Shown: positions 36,810-46,219, numbered from the stretch's first letter. The stretch: DNA of 64,000 nt from Roseivivax sp. THAF197b (GCF_009363255.1 NZ_CP045319.1:62001-126000); one strand, 5' to 3'. A program made the numbers and translations. The notes: generated by a model not told the origin, from the letters alone.

Positions 36810-38335
36810 ACCCCGCGATCTGGCTTGACCGCACGGCGCGGCGCATGCCGCAGGCACCCGCACTCTTCCGTGGCACGGTATGCCAGGCGGATTACGCCAC
36901 CTTCGCCGCGCGGGCCGCAAGCATCGGGGCGGCCCTTGGACAACGCGGTATCGGGCCCGGCGATCACGTCGCGCTCTTCTGCGGCAATTGCACCGAATAC
37001 CTCGAGGCGCTTTACGGGATCTGGTGGCTGGGCGCGGTTGCGGTGCCGATCAATGGCAAGCTCCATGCCTGCGAAGCCGCCTGGATCATCGAAGACGCCG
37101 GTGCGCGGCTGGTCTTCGCCGACAACAAAAGCGCGGAGGCCTTAGCAGATATCCTGCCCGAAGGCGTCTCGTGCCTGTCGGTCCAGGCCGATGACTTCAA
37201 GGCCATGCGCGAAACAAGCGCCGACGCAGGCCCCGCACTCCGAGATGCCGATGAGACCGCGTGGCTCTTCTACACATCCGGCACCACCGGGCGGCCGAAA
37301 GGCGTGATGATGACCTGCGGCAACATCGCTTCCATGGCGCTGAGCTACTTCGTCGACGTGGATGACGTCCTGCCCGAAGACGCGATCCTCTACGCCGCCC
37401 CCATGAGCCACGGCGCGGGCATCTACAACTTCATGCATGTTCTGCGCGGCGCGCGTCACGTCGCACCCGAAAGCGGCGGGTTCGATGCCGCCGAGATCCT
37501 GACGCTCGCGCCGAAGCTTGGCTCAGTCTCGATGTTCGCGGCACCCACGATGGTGCGGCGGCTCGTGGACGAGGCGCGCTCACGCGGCCTTGCGGGGGAC
37601 GGTTTGCGCACGATCGTCTATGCGGGCGGGCCCATGTACGAGGCCGATATCCTCGACGCGGTGAAGGTGATGGGCGCGCGTTTCATCCAGGTCTATGGGC
37701 AGGGCGAGTGCCCGATGGGGATCACGGCGCTGCCGCGCGGAGACGTGGCCGACCGCAGCCATCCGAACTGGCGACAGCGGCTGAACTCCGTCGGTCGCGC
37801 CCAATCCGAAGTGGAGGTGGCGATCTTCGACGGCGAAGGCCGCGATGTGCCGACGGGCACGGTGGGCGAGATCGTGGTGCGCGGACGCACGGTCATGAAA
37901 GGGTATTGGCAGAACCCCGAGGCCACGGCGAAGACGATCCGGGATGGCTGGCTCTGGACCGGCGATATGGGGCACATGGATGCGGATGGTTACGTCACGA
38001 TGCAGGATCGCTCCAAGGACATGATCATCTCTGGCGGCTCCAACATCTACCCGCGCGAGGTGGAAGAGGTGCTGCTGTCGCATCCGCAGGTCCATGAGGT
38101 CGCCGTGGTCGGACAGGCCGATCCGGAATGGGGGGAGGTTGTCGTGGCCTTCGTGGTCGCCATGCCTGGGCAAAGCGTGACCGCGGCCGAACTCGATGCC
38201 CTCTGCCTTGAGCGGATCGCGCGGTTCAAGCGCCCGAAGGCGTATCGCCTCACGGAAAGCCTGCCAAAGAACAATTACGGCAAGGTGCTCAAGACCGAAT
38301 TGCGCAGAATGTTGAAGGAGGACGCGCCGACATGA
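36806..38335 (+). CDS. AMP-dependent acyl-CoA synthetase/ligase
   Basis: A 509-residue adenylate-forming enzyme: P-loop-like FYTSGTTGRPKGVMM, QVYGQGECPMGIT, LWTGDMGHMDADGY and, near the C-terminus, the catalytic Lys in PKNNYGKVLK. It activates an organic acid to its CoA thioester. It overlaps the thiolase stop and the downstream dehydrogenase start. The gene gives no sure hint of substrate. Confidence 0.9.
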   Translation: MNPAIWLDRTARRMPQAPALFRGTVCQADYATFAARAASIGAALGQRGIGPGDHVALFCGNCTEYLEALYGIWWLGAVAVPINGKLHACEAAWIIEDAGARLVFADNKSAEALADILPEGVSCLSVQADDFKAMRETSADAGPALRDADETAWLFYTSGTTGRPKGVMMTCGNIASMALSYFVDVDDVLPEDAILYAAPMSHGAGIYNFMHVLRGARHVAPESGGFDAAEILTLAPKLGSVSMFAAPTMVRRLVDEARSRGLAGDGLRTIVYAGGPMYEADILDAVKVMGARFIQVYGQGECPMGITALPRGDVADRSHPNWRQRLNSVGRAQSEVEVAIFDGEGRDVPTGTVGEIVVRGRTVMKGYWQNPEATAKTIRDGWLWTGDMGHMDADGYVTMQDRSKDMIISGGSNIYPREVEEVLLSHPQVHEVAVVGQADPEWGEVVVAFVVAMPGQSVTAAELDALCLERIARFKRPKAYRLTESLPKNNYGKVLKTELRRMLKEDAPT

Positions 38336-39135
38336 ACCGATTGGAAGGAAAGACCGCACTCGTCACCGGATCGGTTCAGGGGATTGGACTGGCCATCGCG
38401 ACCTCTCTTGCCGAGGCGGGCGCGCGGATCGCGCTGCATGGGCTTGCAACCGCAGATGAGGCGCACAAGGCAGCAGACGGCCTGCGTGGTGCGGGCGCGC
38501 CGGATGTTCGGTTCTTCGATGCCGACATGCGCGACGTGGCCGCCATCGACGCGATGATGTCCGATGTCGCGGATTGGGGTGGCGCGGACATCCTCGTCAA
38601 CAATGCGGGCATCCAGAAGACCGTGAGCCTCGCCGAGGCGGACGCCGCCACATGGGACGCGATCCTCGCGGTGAACCTCTCGGCGGCGTTTCACACGATG
38701 CGGCTCGCCCTGCCCGCCATGGCCGAGCGCGGCTATGGCCGCGTCATCAACATCGCCTCGGTGCACGGCCTCGTGGCGTCGGTGAACAAGGCGCCTTATG
38801 TGGCCTCGAAATTCGGGCTCGTGGGCATGAGCAAGGTTGCGGCACTCGAATACGCCGGCGCGGGAAGCCGACGTTCAGGTGGCGTGACGGTCAACTGCAT
38901 CGCCCCGGGTTGGACTGAAACGGCGATCATCGAGCCGCAGATCGCGGCGCGCGCCGCGCAATTCGGCGGCGACCGGGACAAGGGGATTGCCGATCTCCTG
39001 TCGGAAAAGCAGCCCTCGCACCGAACGTCGGATCCCTCCGAGATCGGATCGCTGGCGCTTTGGCTTTGCGATTCGATCGCGCACAATGTGACAGGCACGA
39101 CCATCCCGGTCGACGGGGGCTGGACGGCACAATAG
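38332..39135 (+). CDS. 3-hydroxybutyrate dehydrogenase-like SDR
   Basis: A 267-residue short-chain dehydrogenase: cofactor motif TGSVQGIGLAIA, NNAGIQKTVSL, catalytic Ser in INIASVHGLVAS and YVASK. The overall pattern and length fit D-3-hydroxybutyrate dehydrogenase. Overlap with the ligase gene makes this one operon: thiolase, ligase, dehydrogenase. Another SDR activity is possible. Confidence 0.85.
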   Translation: MNRLEGKTALVTGSVQGIGLAIATSLAEAGARIALHGLATADEAHKAADGLRGAGAPDVRFFDADMRDVAAIDAMMSDVADWGGADILVNNAGIQKTVSLAEADAATWDAILAVNLSAAFHTMRLALPAMAERGYGRVINIASVHGLVASVNKAPYVASKFGLVGMSKVAALEYAGAGSRRSGGVTVNCIAPGWTETAIIEPQIAARAAQFGGDRDKGIADLLSEKQPSHRTSDPSEIGSLALWLCDSIAHNVTGTTIPVDGGWTAQ

Positions 39136-39312
39136 CCGGCTTGTCGACGCGACTAAGATTGGCCCGTAATCGACACTCGTGGTCTTCGCATCGAACGGTA
39201 CGTGCGTTCTCACGATTGCTGCAGTCACGCGCCCGACCGATGATCAAACCTGGGTGCGACGCTCTCGGCGAGGTTTGCAAAACGCTGAAACCTTGGGCAT
39301 GATTTTTGCCAA

Positions 39313-40434
39313 ATGGAGTTCCTCAGCGTCACCCACAGCAGCTTTCTGATCGCAATGTCCTGCGTTGTTGCGCTGGTTGCCGGCTTTACCGGTTTGTCCC
39401 TCACCCGTGACCTCGCGAAGAAACCGGTCTTTCAGAAAAAGGCGTCCATCGCGCTGGCCGCCGTCGCTTTGGGCGGCGGGATCTGGGCGATGCACTTCGT
39501 GGCCATGCTCGGATTGAAGCTGCCGATCCCGTTCTACTACGACGCAGCCATCACGCTGATCTCTGCGCTCTCGGCGATCCTGCTGGTTGGCGCGGCGCTC
39601 TTGCTTTTGCATTTCGTCGACCGCACGCCGCTCACCATTTCTCTTGCAGGCGGGATCGTGGGCGTGGGCGTTTTGGTGATGCATTACATCGGGATGGCCG
39701 GGCTCGAGCTGTGTCGGGCGGTTTACACTCCGCAGGGCGTCGCCTTCTCTTCACTGGTCGCCATCGGATTGTGCGTGCTGGCATTCCGCATCGCTTATGG
39801 GCGTCGGTCGAACCGCAACATCCTGATCGGAACGGTCTGCTTCGCGATTGCCGTGTGTTCGGTGCATTTCCTCGCGATCTCTGAGACCAATTTCGTGGCC
39901 GGACCGAGGGCCACGGAATTCGGGCCGTCCATGAGCAATCAGACACTCGCCCTTGGCGTGATCGCCGTCAGCTTCGTGATTTTCGGCGCCTGCCTGTGGG
40001 TGGGCGTGACCTATCTGGTTGCGCCCGGCGACAAGGTCGAAAGCTCCACGGCGGCGCCAGCGCCGACACAGGCCAAGGCCGATTTGCATGTCCCGTGCGA
40101 GAGTGACGGCAGGAAGATATTCGTCCCCTCGCAGGACGTCCTGTTCGTGCGCGCAGACGGGCACTACACGCAGGTCTACACAGAAAACGAACGACTGTTC
40201 TGCGCCTGGCCGATCACCGTTGCCTCGAAACGCCTCTTGCCTGTGGGCTTCCTGCAGACCCATCGAAGTTACCTCGTCAATCCCGGACGCGTGGCCCGGT
40301 TCGAGCGGGACAAGGACAAGGGCCGTTGCCTGTTCGACGGGATCAACCTGCCACCCGCGCCTGTCAGCCGGTCGAAACTCAAAGAGATACAAGCCGCGCT
40401 GGTCTCGCAGGGCGGCGCAACTCGTGCAGGATAG
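39313..40434 (+). CDS. coxC: MHYT-LytTR regulator of CO oxidation (CoxC/CoxH type)
   Basis: A 373-residue membrane-bound regulator. The N-terminal part has six to seven helices with repeated MHYT motifs (WAMHFVAM, VMHYIGMAG, CSVHFLAI), whose His and Met are thought to bind copper or sense diatomic gases. The C-terminal 110 residues are a LytTR DNA-binding domain (DVLFVRADGHYTQVYT, FLQTHRSYLVNP). In carboxidotrophs such proteins lie beside coxMSL and control it. It is directly upstream of coxM in the same direction. Confidence 0.88.
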   Translation: MEFLSVTHSSFLIAMSCVVALVAGFTGLSLTRDLAKKPVFQKKASIALAAVALGGGIWAMHFVAMLGLKLPIPFYYDAAITLISALSAILLVGAALLLLHFVDRTPLTISLAGGIVGVGVLVMHYIGMAGLELCRAVYTPQGVAFSSLVAIGLCVLAFRIAYGRRSNRNILIGTVCFAIAVCSVHFLAISETNFVAGPRATEFGPSMSNQTLALGVIAVSFVIFGACLWVGVTYLVAPGDKVESSTAAPAPTQAKADLHVPCESDGRKIFVPSQDVLFVRADGHYTQVYTENERLFCAWPITVASKRLLPVGFLQTHRSYLVNPGRVARFERDKDKGRCLFDGINLPPAPVSRSKLKEIQAALVSQGGATRAG

Positions 40435-40449
40435 CGCGCATTTCGTGCA
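40422..40449. promoter_or_regulatory. Candidate LytTR-type direct repeat before coxM
   Basis: TCGTGCA occurs at 40422-40428 and again at 40443-40449, exactly 21 bases apart (two helical turns), with a poorer third copy (TTTCATTG) from 40461. LytTR regulators bind paired direct repeats of about 9 bases with this period. The site overlaps the end of coxC and precedes coxM by about 100 bases. Confidence 0.5.
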
Positions 40450-40547
40450 ATAACCCTGTGTTTCATTGATTTCCGAGTGCCCGGGCGGGCAGTCGCACGC
40501 ACCCTTCTCCCAAGCTAGAACATTCGCTTTGAGGGAGGAGAAAGCCG

Positions 40548-40653
40548 ATGATTCCTGCGGCATTCGATTACTACAGACCCAAGGACATGGACGGCGTCCT
40601 GTCGCTGCTCCAGGAGCATGGCGACGAAGCCCGCGTCATGGCAGGCGGTCATA
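40548..40653 (+). pseudogene. coxM: coxM, 5' part, interrupted by a transposon
   Basis: The first 35 codons of the FAD-containing medium subunit of CO dehydrogenase (MIPAAFDYYRPKDMDGVLSL ... RVMAGGH). A GGAGGAG ribosome site lies before the ATG. The frame is broken after AGGH by the Tn3-family element; reading on gives 32 unrelated residues before a stop at 40749. The last 5 bases are the left copy of the target duplication TCATA. Joined to 46871-47619 it gives an uninterrupted 284-codon coxM. Confidence 0.95.
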
Positions 40654-40692
40654 CGGGTCGTTTGCGGGAGAGTGTGAAATCCTACGCTAAGC
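40654..40692 (+). repeat. Tn3 left terminal inverted repeat
   Basis: Pairs with 46827-46865 in inverted orientation, 36 of 39 positions identical; the inner 21 bases (from GTGTGAAATCC to CGCTAAGC) are exact. Confidence 0.95.
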
Positions 40693-41045
40693 CGACAGCG
40701 GTCGTTCGGGCAGCGCGCGGCGAACGGCTGGAAGGAGCCTATTCCACCTGATGCTGCACTGCGCACGAACGTCTGCTATGACGTCGAGTAACGGAGAATA
40801 AGCCGTCTGGTCCTTCTCCACGGAGTTGCAGCCGTAGCGGAGGGCCGCGCGGTATCCCGTTTTAAGAGGCATAGGCGGTCGTTACGGTTTTGTCTCAGCG
40901 TTCGTTGGTGCGCAAATTTCCAAAACCGCTTGATAACTTAGCTCTTGTCACTGAGCGTTTCCTTTGCAGAAGATACAAACGGGGGAACCTTCATGGCATC
41001 AGAAAATCAAGGCGTACTCTGCCAACTCGCTTCGAGACTGTTTTA
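40693..41045. other. Cargo-side non-coding region with direct-repeat copy 1
   Basis: 353 bases between the left repeat and the first cargo gene. It contains one copy (about 40711-40774) of an imperfect repeat whose cores are GGAAGGAGCC and GATGCTGC; the second copy is 1250 bases downstream. No gene is supported; an open frame continues upstream of 41046 but its N-terminal residues look non-native. Confidence 0.5.
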
Positions 41046-41657
41046 GTGAGCAGCTACTTGGAACACTATAAGTCGGCTGTAAGGAACTCAGCGCCCGCGC
41101 CTCATGACGAGACCGAAGGTTACGCGTGGTTTTCTGCCTGGTTCATGCCCGTCGCATTTGGCGTGGCCGTCGCGCTTTGCTATATTATAGCTTGGGCAAA
41201 CCTTGACGGAACGCTGATCAATGCCGCACGCTTGTCAGAAGTTTTTCCCCAGGCTGATGGTCGAATAGCCTTTTTCGATGGGCAGGACAAAGCCTCGCAA
41301 GGGGCCTATACGGCAACTCTTGCTGCTAGTCTGGTGATCTTTCCGGCTTTTCTGTTGATGAACGGCATTGGCTACTGGAGAACGGTCGTGGCGCCGGGCC
41401 GCTGTCGGAGGGTCAGTCATCTGACGATCATATCCGTGCTTGCGCAGGTCACGGTCTTTGCGGTCCTGTTCCTGATCGCGTTCGTCCACGTTCCAGAAGC
41501 TCAGCCGCCCGGACGGCGCGGCAACTCTGCAATCATTTTCTGGCCGGTGTTTCCGGCGGTTGGTGGAGCTCTTCTGGTGCTCTGCGCCAATGTAATCTTT
41601 TGCGCCCTCGTGGGGGGGCTGAAATTTTTGTTCGGTCTCAGAGGCAATAATGACTGA
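41046..41657 (+). CDS. Four-helix membrane protein of unknown function (transposon cargo)
   Basis: About 203 residues with four predicted membrane helices: FMPVAFGVAVALCYIIAWA, LAASLVIFPAFLLMNGIGYW, IISVLAQVTVFAVLFLIAFV and a C-terminal FPAVGGALLVLCANVIFCAL stretch. The start is uncertain: the frame is open from 40890, and the GTG at 41046 is a guess because the residues before it do not look like membrane-protein sequence; no good ribosome site is seen. Base composition is lower in GC than the host genes. No family recognised; as Tn3 cargo it may be an accessory trait gene. Confidence 0.6.
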   Translation: MSSYLEHYKSAVRNSAPAPHDETEGYAWFSAWFMPVAFGVAVALCYIIAWANLDGTLINAARLSEVFPQADGRIAFFDGQDKASQGAYTATLAASLVIFPAFLLMNGIGYWRTVVAPGRCRRVSHLTIISVLAQVTVFAVLFLIAFVHVPEAQPPGRRGNSAIIFWPVFPAVGGALLVLCANVIFCALVGGLKFLFGLRGNND

Positions 41658-42037
41658 GACGAAAATCGTTACTGACATCCAGTCTGACACGGATATCCAA
41701 AATCAAAGACATCGGGTCCCCAAGCTTTGATAAGACTGGGTTTCTGATCCACAACACGCGGTTTCTCTCAGAAGCGGGCCTCTACGCGTTCGGCATTGAA
41801 GGCGGGTTTGTCCCGCTGAGCCGACCATCACCCACGAAAAATGCTGCGCGATGGACGAATGCCCGGTTTGGTGAAGCTGCACCGTGGCGTTCGCTCATTG
41901 CCAAATGGCAGCTCTGGGCCGGGAGCGAGGCCGCGTGATGGGTGACTAAGCGGTTTGCGCCGCCGCGCGGCCAAGGTCCGGAAGGAGCCCAATTTGACCG
42001 ATGCTGCGTAGCGTATGAATGTCCACTTTGAACAATC
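41658..42037. other. Cargo region without a clear gene, with direct-repeat copy 2
   Basis: 380 bases. The frame ending at the TGA 41936-41938 is open for about 90 codons (with stretches such as SFDKTGFLIHNTRFLSEAGL) but has no obvious start, so it may be a gene remnant. The second copy of the imperfect repeat (about 41961-42024; cores GGAAGGAGCC and GATGCTGC) lies at the end. Confidence 0.4.
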
Positions 42038-42997
42038 TCAAGGGCAATCTAGATCAATATCTTTCGGAAATTCTAAGGGCATACCTATGATAGCTTGATA
42101 TTCTTTGAACCGAGCAACGAGTTCAGATTGTGCTTCTGCATACTGGCTTGGGTTTGTCGGCTGAAACCTGTCTCTGTCGCTAATCATGTCAATTTCTTCC
42201 CAGTCTGAGAATCCACGTTGGTACCAAGTCCCAACTGGTAGAAAGGGGGCGACCCTAATCCACACTTCCGCGTCCAAATCATATTCGAAAACGACATTGC
42301 GTATTTCTTCATCCATTCCGCAGGGCGGAAGAGCAAAGCGAATACGAGGCTTTGTGTTGTCAGGAAGATAACTCTGTCGAATGACCAGATTATGGCCACC
42401 CAAATTGCGTTTTGGGACCGCTGCAAGTCTTTCGCGAATTGTGGCTTGTGAAGAAAGAGGGCTGTCACTTGTTTCGAGAGCGACCCTTTCAAAGATACCT
42501 TTGTAGAAAGAGTAGGGTGAATTGAATGAACACAGACTGAACTGTTGCCAGTACATATATGCGCCTACATGGCGTTCAATCAGAGATTCATACCTTGGCG
42601 GATCGCTCAACAGGATCTCCTTGATAGGCTCCATTGTCTCTTGAAGGTCAACTGGGCTTATAAATTGCGCGACAACGGCAGCTCTCATCTGAGGTGTGAA
42701 GGCTTTTCCTAACTCTCGATCAAGGAAAGTTAGCGTGAAAAGCATATCGTCATACCGGGACTGCGCAAATGGCGCACGCCATGCTCTGCCGTTGAGCGCA
42801 TCCTCGATTTGGGTGCGCAGAATATCCGCTAACGTGTCGGATAGATTGCCTAGAATCTCATCCTCCTTTGCAGATCTGACTACTATTCCGTCGGTACTAT
42901 AGTTGGCGATGCAAGTATGTTGGGCCTGAACCGATTGTGGCGTTGTCAGTGCGATGATTGCGATAGCAGTCAGTCCCAAAACATTCGCAAAGTTCAT
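42038..42997 (-). CDS. Secreted protein of unknown function (transposon cargo)
   Basis: A 319-residue protein with signal peptide MNFANVLGLTAIAIIALTTP and cleavage near VQAQ. The mature part is helical at first (DTLADILRTQIEDALNGRAW) and contains few Cys. The start at 42997 has GGAAA upstream; a longer reading from 43069 adds residues before the signal. The gene is clearly AT-richer than its surroundings, indicating a different origin. No family recognised. It points toward the membrane-protein gene, tail to tail. Confidence 0.75.
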   Translation of the reverse strand: MNFANVLGLTAIAIIALTTPQSVQAQHTCIANYSTDGIVVRSAKEDEILGNLSDTLADILRTQIEDALNGRAWRAPFAQSRYDDMLFTLTFLDRELGKAFTPQMRAAVVAQFISPVDLQETMEPIKEILLSDPPRYESLIERHVGAYMYWQQFSLCSFNSPYSFYKGIFERVALETSDSPLSSQATIRERLAAVPKRNLGGHNLVIRQSYLPDNTKPRIRFALPPCGMDEEIRNVVFEYDLDAEVWIRVAPFLPVGTWYQRGFSDWEEIDMISDRDRFQPTNPSQYAEAQSELVARFKEYQAIIGMPLEFPKDIDLDCP

Positions 42998-43214
42998 CTT
43001 GATTTCCGCACCGGTGTTATGGGCGAAGCTAGTCGCCTGCCTGCGTTCAAAATTGCCGATATTGCCCACAGTCTACAATGGCCAAACTCCAGTAGCCAAG
43101 CCCGGCACTTAGGGTTTTCCAGCAAACCCGACATTCCAGCTGCCGCAGCGAAAGCTCACTTCGTCCCGCATAGTGCGAGTTCGAACGCGGCGCAGCGAAT
43201 GTCTGTTGTGGCTT

Positions 43215-46100
43215 CTACCTCTTCGGCCACTTGTATTCACCGGTGAGAAGGATGTGCGCCCAGCCGAGGGGCGAGGTGTGTGCCAGAAGATCGGGCGGGA
43301 CCGGGAGCTTCGCACACTGGCGCTGCGCGACGGCCTCGCTCAGGCGAGCCGTGTTCCAGTGGATGACGATCGCGGCGAGGAGGTTGAGCGCGGCCATCCG
43401 AAAATGTTGGCCCTCGGTCGTCCTATCGCGGATTTCGCCCTGTCGGCCGATCCGCAACGCGTTCTTCAACGCGTGGTGCGCCTCGCCCTTGTTGAGGCCG
43501 ATCTGGACACGGCGCTGCATGTCGGTGTTCAGGACCCATTCGATCATGAACAGCGTCCGCTCGACGCGGCCGACCTCCCGCAGGGCGACGGCCAAGTCGT
43601 TCTGGCGGGGATAGGAGGCCAACTTCCGCAGGATCTGGCTGGGCGCGACGGTCCCAGCCGTCATTGTCGCCGCGATCCGCAGAATGTCGGCCCAGTTGGA
43701 CGCGATCAGGTTCTCCCGGATCGTGCCGCCCGCCAGACCGCGCAGGTTCGGCGGCACGGCCTTCGGCTCGAAAACGTAGAGACGCTTAGACGGCAGGTCG
43801 CGAATGCGCGGGATGAACCGGTGGCCGAGGATCGAGGTGACGGCGAAGACGTGATCGGTGAAGCCACCGGTATCGGCGTATTGCTCCCTGATCCGCTTGC
43901 CGATCTCGTTGTTGAGCAGCCCGTCGAGGATATAGGGCGCTTCGCTGACCGTGGCCGGGATGGTCTGCGACGCGAAGGGTGCGAACTGGTCGGAAACGTG
44001 CGTGTAGGCTTTCAGACCTGGCTCGCGCCCGTATTTCGCGTTGATCAGGTTCATCGCCTCGCCCTGCCGGGTGGTGGGAAAGAACTGACCGTCGCTGGAG
44101 GCGGTCGTCCCCATGCCCCAGAACCGGGCCATCGGCAGGGCGGCCTGCGCTTCCACGACGCTCGCGAGCGCGCGGGCGTAAGCATCGCTCTCCACATGCC
44201 AGCGCGAAATCCGCATCAACTCCCAGAAGCCGTGGGAATTGCTGGCCTCGGCCATCTTGCTCAAACCGAGGTTGAGCCCTTCGGCCAGGAGCACGTTCAT
44301 CAGGCCGATCCGGTCCTTCGGCGGAGCGCCAGTCCTGAGATGCGTGAACGCCTCGGTGAACCCGGTCGCGCGGTCTACCTCCAGCATGATGTCGGTGATC
44401 CGCGTCTCCGGTATGCGGCGGTAGAGATCGGACAGCAGGTCATCGGCCCCCTGCGGCGGTGCTGTCGGCAGCCGGCTCAGATGAAGCACGCCATTCTCGA
44501 TCGAACCACCGGGGATCGCGCCCGCCTTCGCAGCCTTGGCCAGCTTTTCGAGACCGAGCTCCATTCGCGCATGGCGATCGGCCAGCCAGTCCTCGGGATC
44601 GAAGGGGACGGCGAGCCGCGCGCTCGCCTCTGCAGCCTGCGCGGGCACCAGCACCTGTTTCAGATCGCCGTAGCGCCGCGATCGTTCCAGCCAGATATCG
44701 CCCGAGCGGAACGCGTCGCGCAGGTGGAACATGACCGCGACCTCCCACAGGCGGTCGTCCCCCGCGGTCTGGATCTTCAGATGGCGGTGCCACTTCGACG
44801 TGCGCCGCAGAAAATCCGTCGGCCGGTTGTGAGCCCGGTCGGACCGGATCAGCTCGGCCGCGTCCAGAAGGGTTTTGGCCACGTCCGCCCCGTCGATTTC
44901 AAGGAGACGCAGCATCCGGGGCACGTACCGACGGAACCTCTTGTAGCCTTGCACGACATGAGAAATCGGGTCCGACGAAAGCGTGTCCGTCAGTCGGGCA
45001 GCGACGGCGACGAGGGCCTGCAAATCCGTCCATCCTGGACTGGATGATATGGCGTCCTCGAGGGATGCGTCGCCGTTCTTCGCTTCGAGAAGGGCCGTTC
45101 CCATATCGCGGAACGAGCGCAAGGTCTTCTGAAGCGCCGGTTGCGCCCCGTCCATACGAGCGTCGCACAGCCGGACAGCCTCCCGCCACGTCCGGCCGAC
45201 GATCCGGTCGTGCGTCTCGACCACGGCATCCGCGATCGCGCGTCGCCATTCCGACACGCAGACGGCAAGAATAGCGTGGCGGCGGTTGTCGGGCAGATCG
45301 CGTAATCCGTCCGCGAAGTAGCGTTCCCCCTGCCGACGCAGACGGGTGATGCGATGATCCGGAACGCCGTGGAACACATCCGGCGGAACGTCGATCCGAC
45401 GGAGATGATCGAGCCGGTCGAGTAGCCGGCGTGCGGCGCCCGAATTGTTCCCGACCTCGAACTTGCGCAGCCACACGAAGCGGGTCAGCCGGTCTTCGAC
45501 CATCTCGGACAGTAGATTGTTGAGAACCGCGCATTCGTCATCGCTCAGGCGATCCGCGATCCTCGTCTCGATCCGTCTCTCGGCGGCGACCAGAGCATCG
45601 GCGCAGAGCCGTTCGATCGTGGATGTGGCGGGGAGGATGGTCAGGGTTCTCCGGCATTCCTCGACGAAGCGGCGGGCGATGTCCTCGTTGGAAACGGCGT
45701 GCTCTGCCTGGCCGTCGAGCCAGAGCTTCAGGTCGCGGGCACCGCGGCCGGAGAAAGTCCTGTAGCCGTAGAGCTGACGCAGGCTGGCCATATGCTCGTG
45801 CCGCGTTTCTTCGCGGGCGGCATAGGCGTCGAGATCGGCGTCCTTGAGGCCAAGTTGTGCGGCAAGAAAGTCGGTGATCTCAACTGGGATGACCTCACCC
45901 GGCAGCAGAGCGCGTCCGGGATAGCGCAGCGCGCAAAGCTGTAAGGCGAAGCCAAGCCGGTTTCGCGGACGCCTGCGCTGGCCGATATGATCGAGGTCTT
46001 CATCCGATAGCGTATAGTGCTTGAGCAGCCGCGGTTCGTCCGCGGGAAGGCCGAACAGGACCTCCCGTTGCTTCGGCGTCAGGATGGTCCGGTGCGCCAT
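43215..46100 (-). CDS. tnpA: Tn3-family transposase TnpA
   Basis: A full-length 961-residue DDE transposase. N-terminal DNA-binding part begins MAHRTILTPKQREVLFGLP. The catalytic core shows TTASSDGQFFP (first Asp), YTHVSDQFAPF (second Asp) and NKGEAHHALKNALRIGRQGE (Glu), followed by the family C-terminus LNLLAAIVIHWNTARL and PLGWAHILLTGEYKW. It makes the co-integrate step of replicative transposition. No frameshift is visible. Confidence 0.97.
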   Translation of the reverse strand: MAHRTILTPKQREVLFGLPADEPRLLKHYTLSDEDLDHIGQRRRPRNRLGFALQLCALRYPGRALLPGEVIPVEITDFLAAQLGLKDADLDAYAAREETRHEHMASLRQLYGYRTFSGRGARDLKLWLDGQAEHAVSNEDIARRFVEECRRTLTILPATSTIERLCADALVAAERRIETRIADRLSDDECAVLNNLLSEMVEDRLTRFVWLRKFEVGNNSGAARRLLDRLDHLRRIDVPPDVFHGVPDHRITRLRRQGERYFADGLRDLPDNRRHAILAVCVSEWRRAIADAVVETHDRIVGRTWREAVRLCDARMDGAQPALQKTLRSFRDMGTALLEAKNGDASLEDAISSSPGWTDLQALVAVAARLTDTLSSDPISHVVQGYKRFRRYVPRMLRLLEIDGADVAKTLLDAAELIRSDRAHNRPTDFLRRTSKWHRHLKIQTAGDDRLWEVAVMFHLRDAFRSGDIWLERSRRYGDLKQVLVPAQAAEASARLAVPFDPEDWLADRHARMELGLEKLAKAAKAGAIPGGSIENGVLHLSRLPTAPPQGADDLLSDLYRRIPETRITDIMLEVDRATGFTEAFTHLRTGAPPKDRIGLMNVLLAEGLNLGLSKMAEASNSHGFWELMRISRWHVESDAYARALASVVEAQAALPMARFWGMGTTASSDGQFFPTTRQGEAMNLINAKYGREPGLKAYTHVSDQFAPFASQTIPATVSEAPYILDGLLNNEIGKRIREQYADTGGFTDHVFAVTSILGHRFIPRIRDLPSKRLYVFEPKAVPPNLRGLAGGTIRENLIASNWADILRIAATMTAGTVAPSQILRKLASYPRQNDLAVALREVGRVERTLFMIEWVLNTDMQRRVQIGLNKGEAHHALKNALRIGRQGEIRDRTTEGQHFRMAALNLLAAIVIHWNTARLSEAVAQRQCAKLPVPPDLLAHTSPLGWAHILLTGEYKWPKR

Positions 46101-46160
46101 GTTTCTTTTGCTTTCGACTACTCCATTGCGTATCTTTGATTTCGATATCGGTTAAGGAAA

Positions 46161-46219
46161 AATATCAATGGCTAGGAGCGCTGATATTCGCCGACTGTCT
46201 CAAACGATCGTTTGCGACA
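46161..46219. promoter_or_regulatory. res site (resolvase binding dyads) between tnpA and tnpR
   Basis: Two dyads fit resolvase subsites: AATATCA ... TGATATT spanning 28 bases (46161-46188), and TGTC-T-CAAACGATCGTTTG-C-GACA (46196-46219), a near-perfect palindrome. A third, weaker AT-rich dyad lies around 46125-46150. The site also covers the divergent tnpA/tnpR promoters, as in other Tn3-family elements. Confidence 0.65.

Noticed and set aside
40548..40751. A 67-codon protein starting at the coxM ATG as a gene of its own
   Set aside because: Residues after position 35 are encoded by the transposon end; this is the interrupted coxM frame, not a new gene.
43173..45047. A 624-codon open frame antisense to tnpA
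   Set aside because: tnpA is full length with all three catalytic residues; no independent signal supports the antisense frame.
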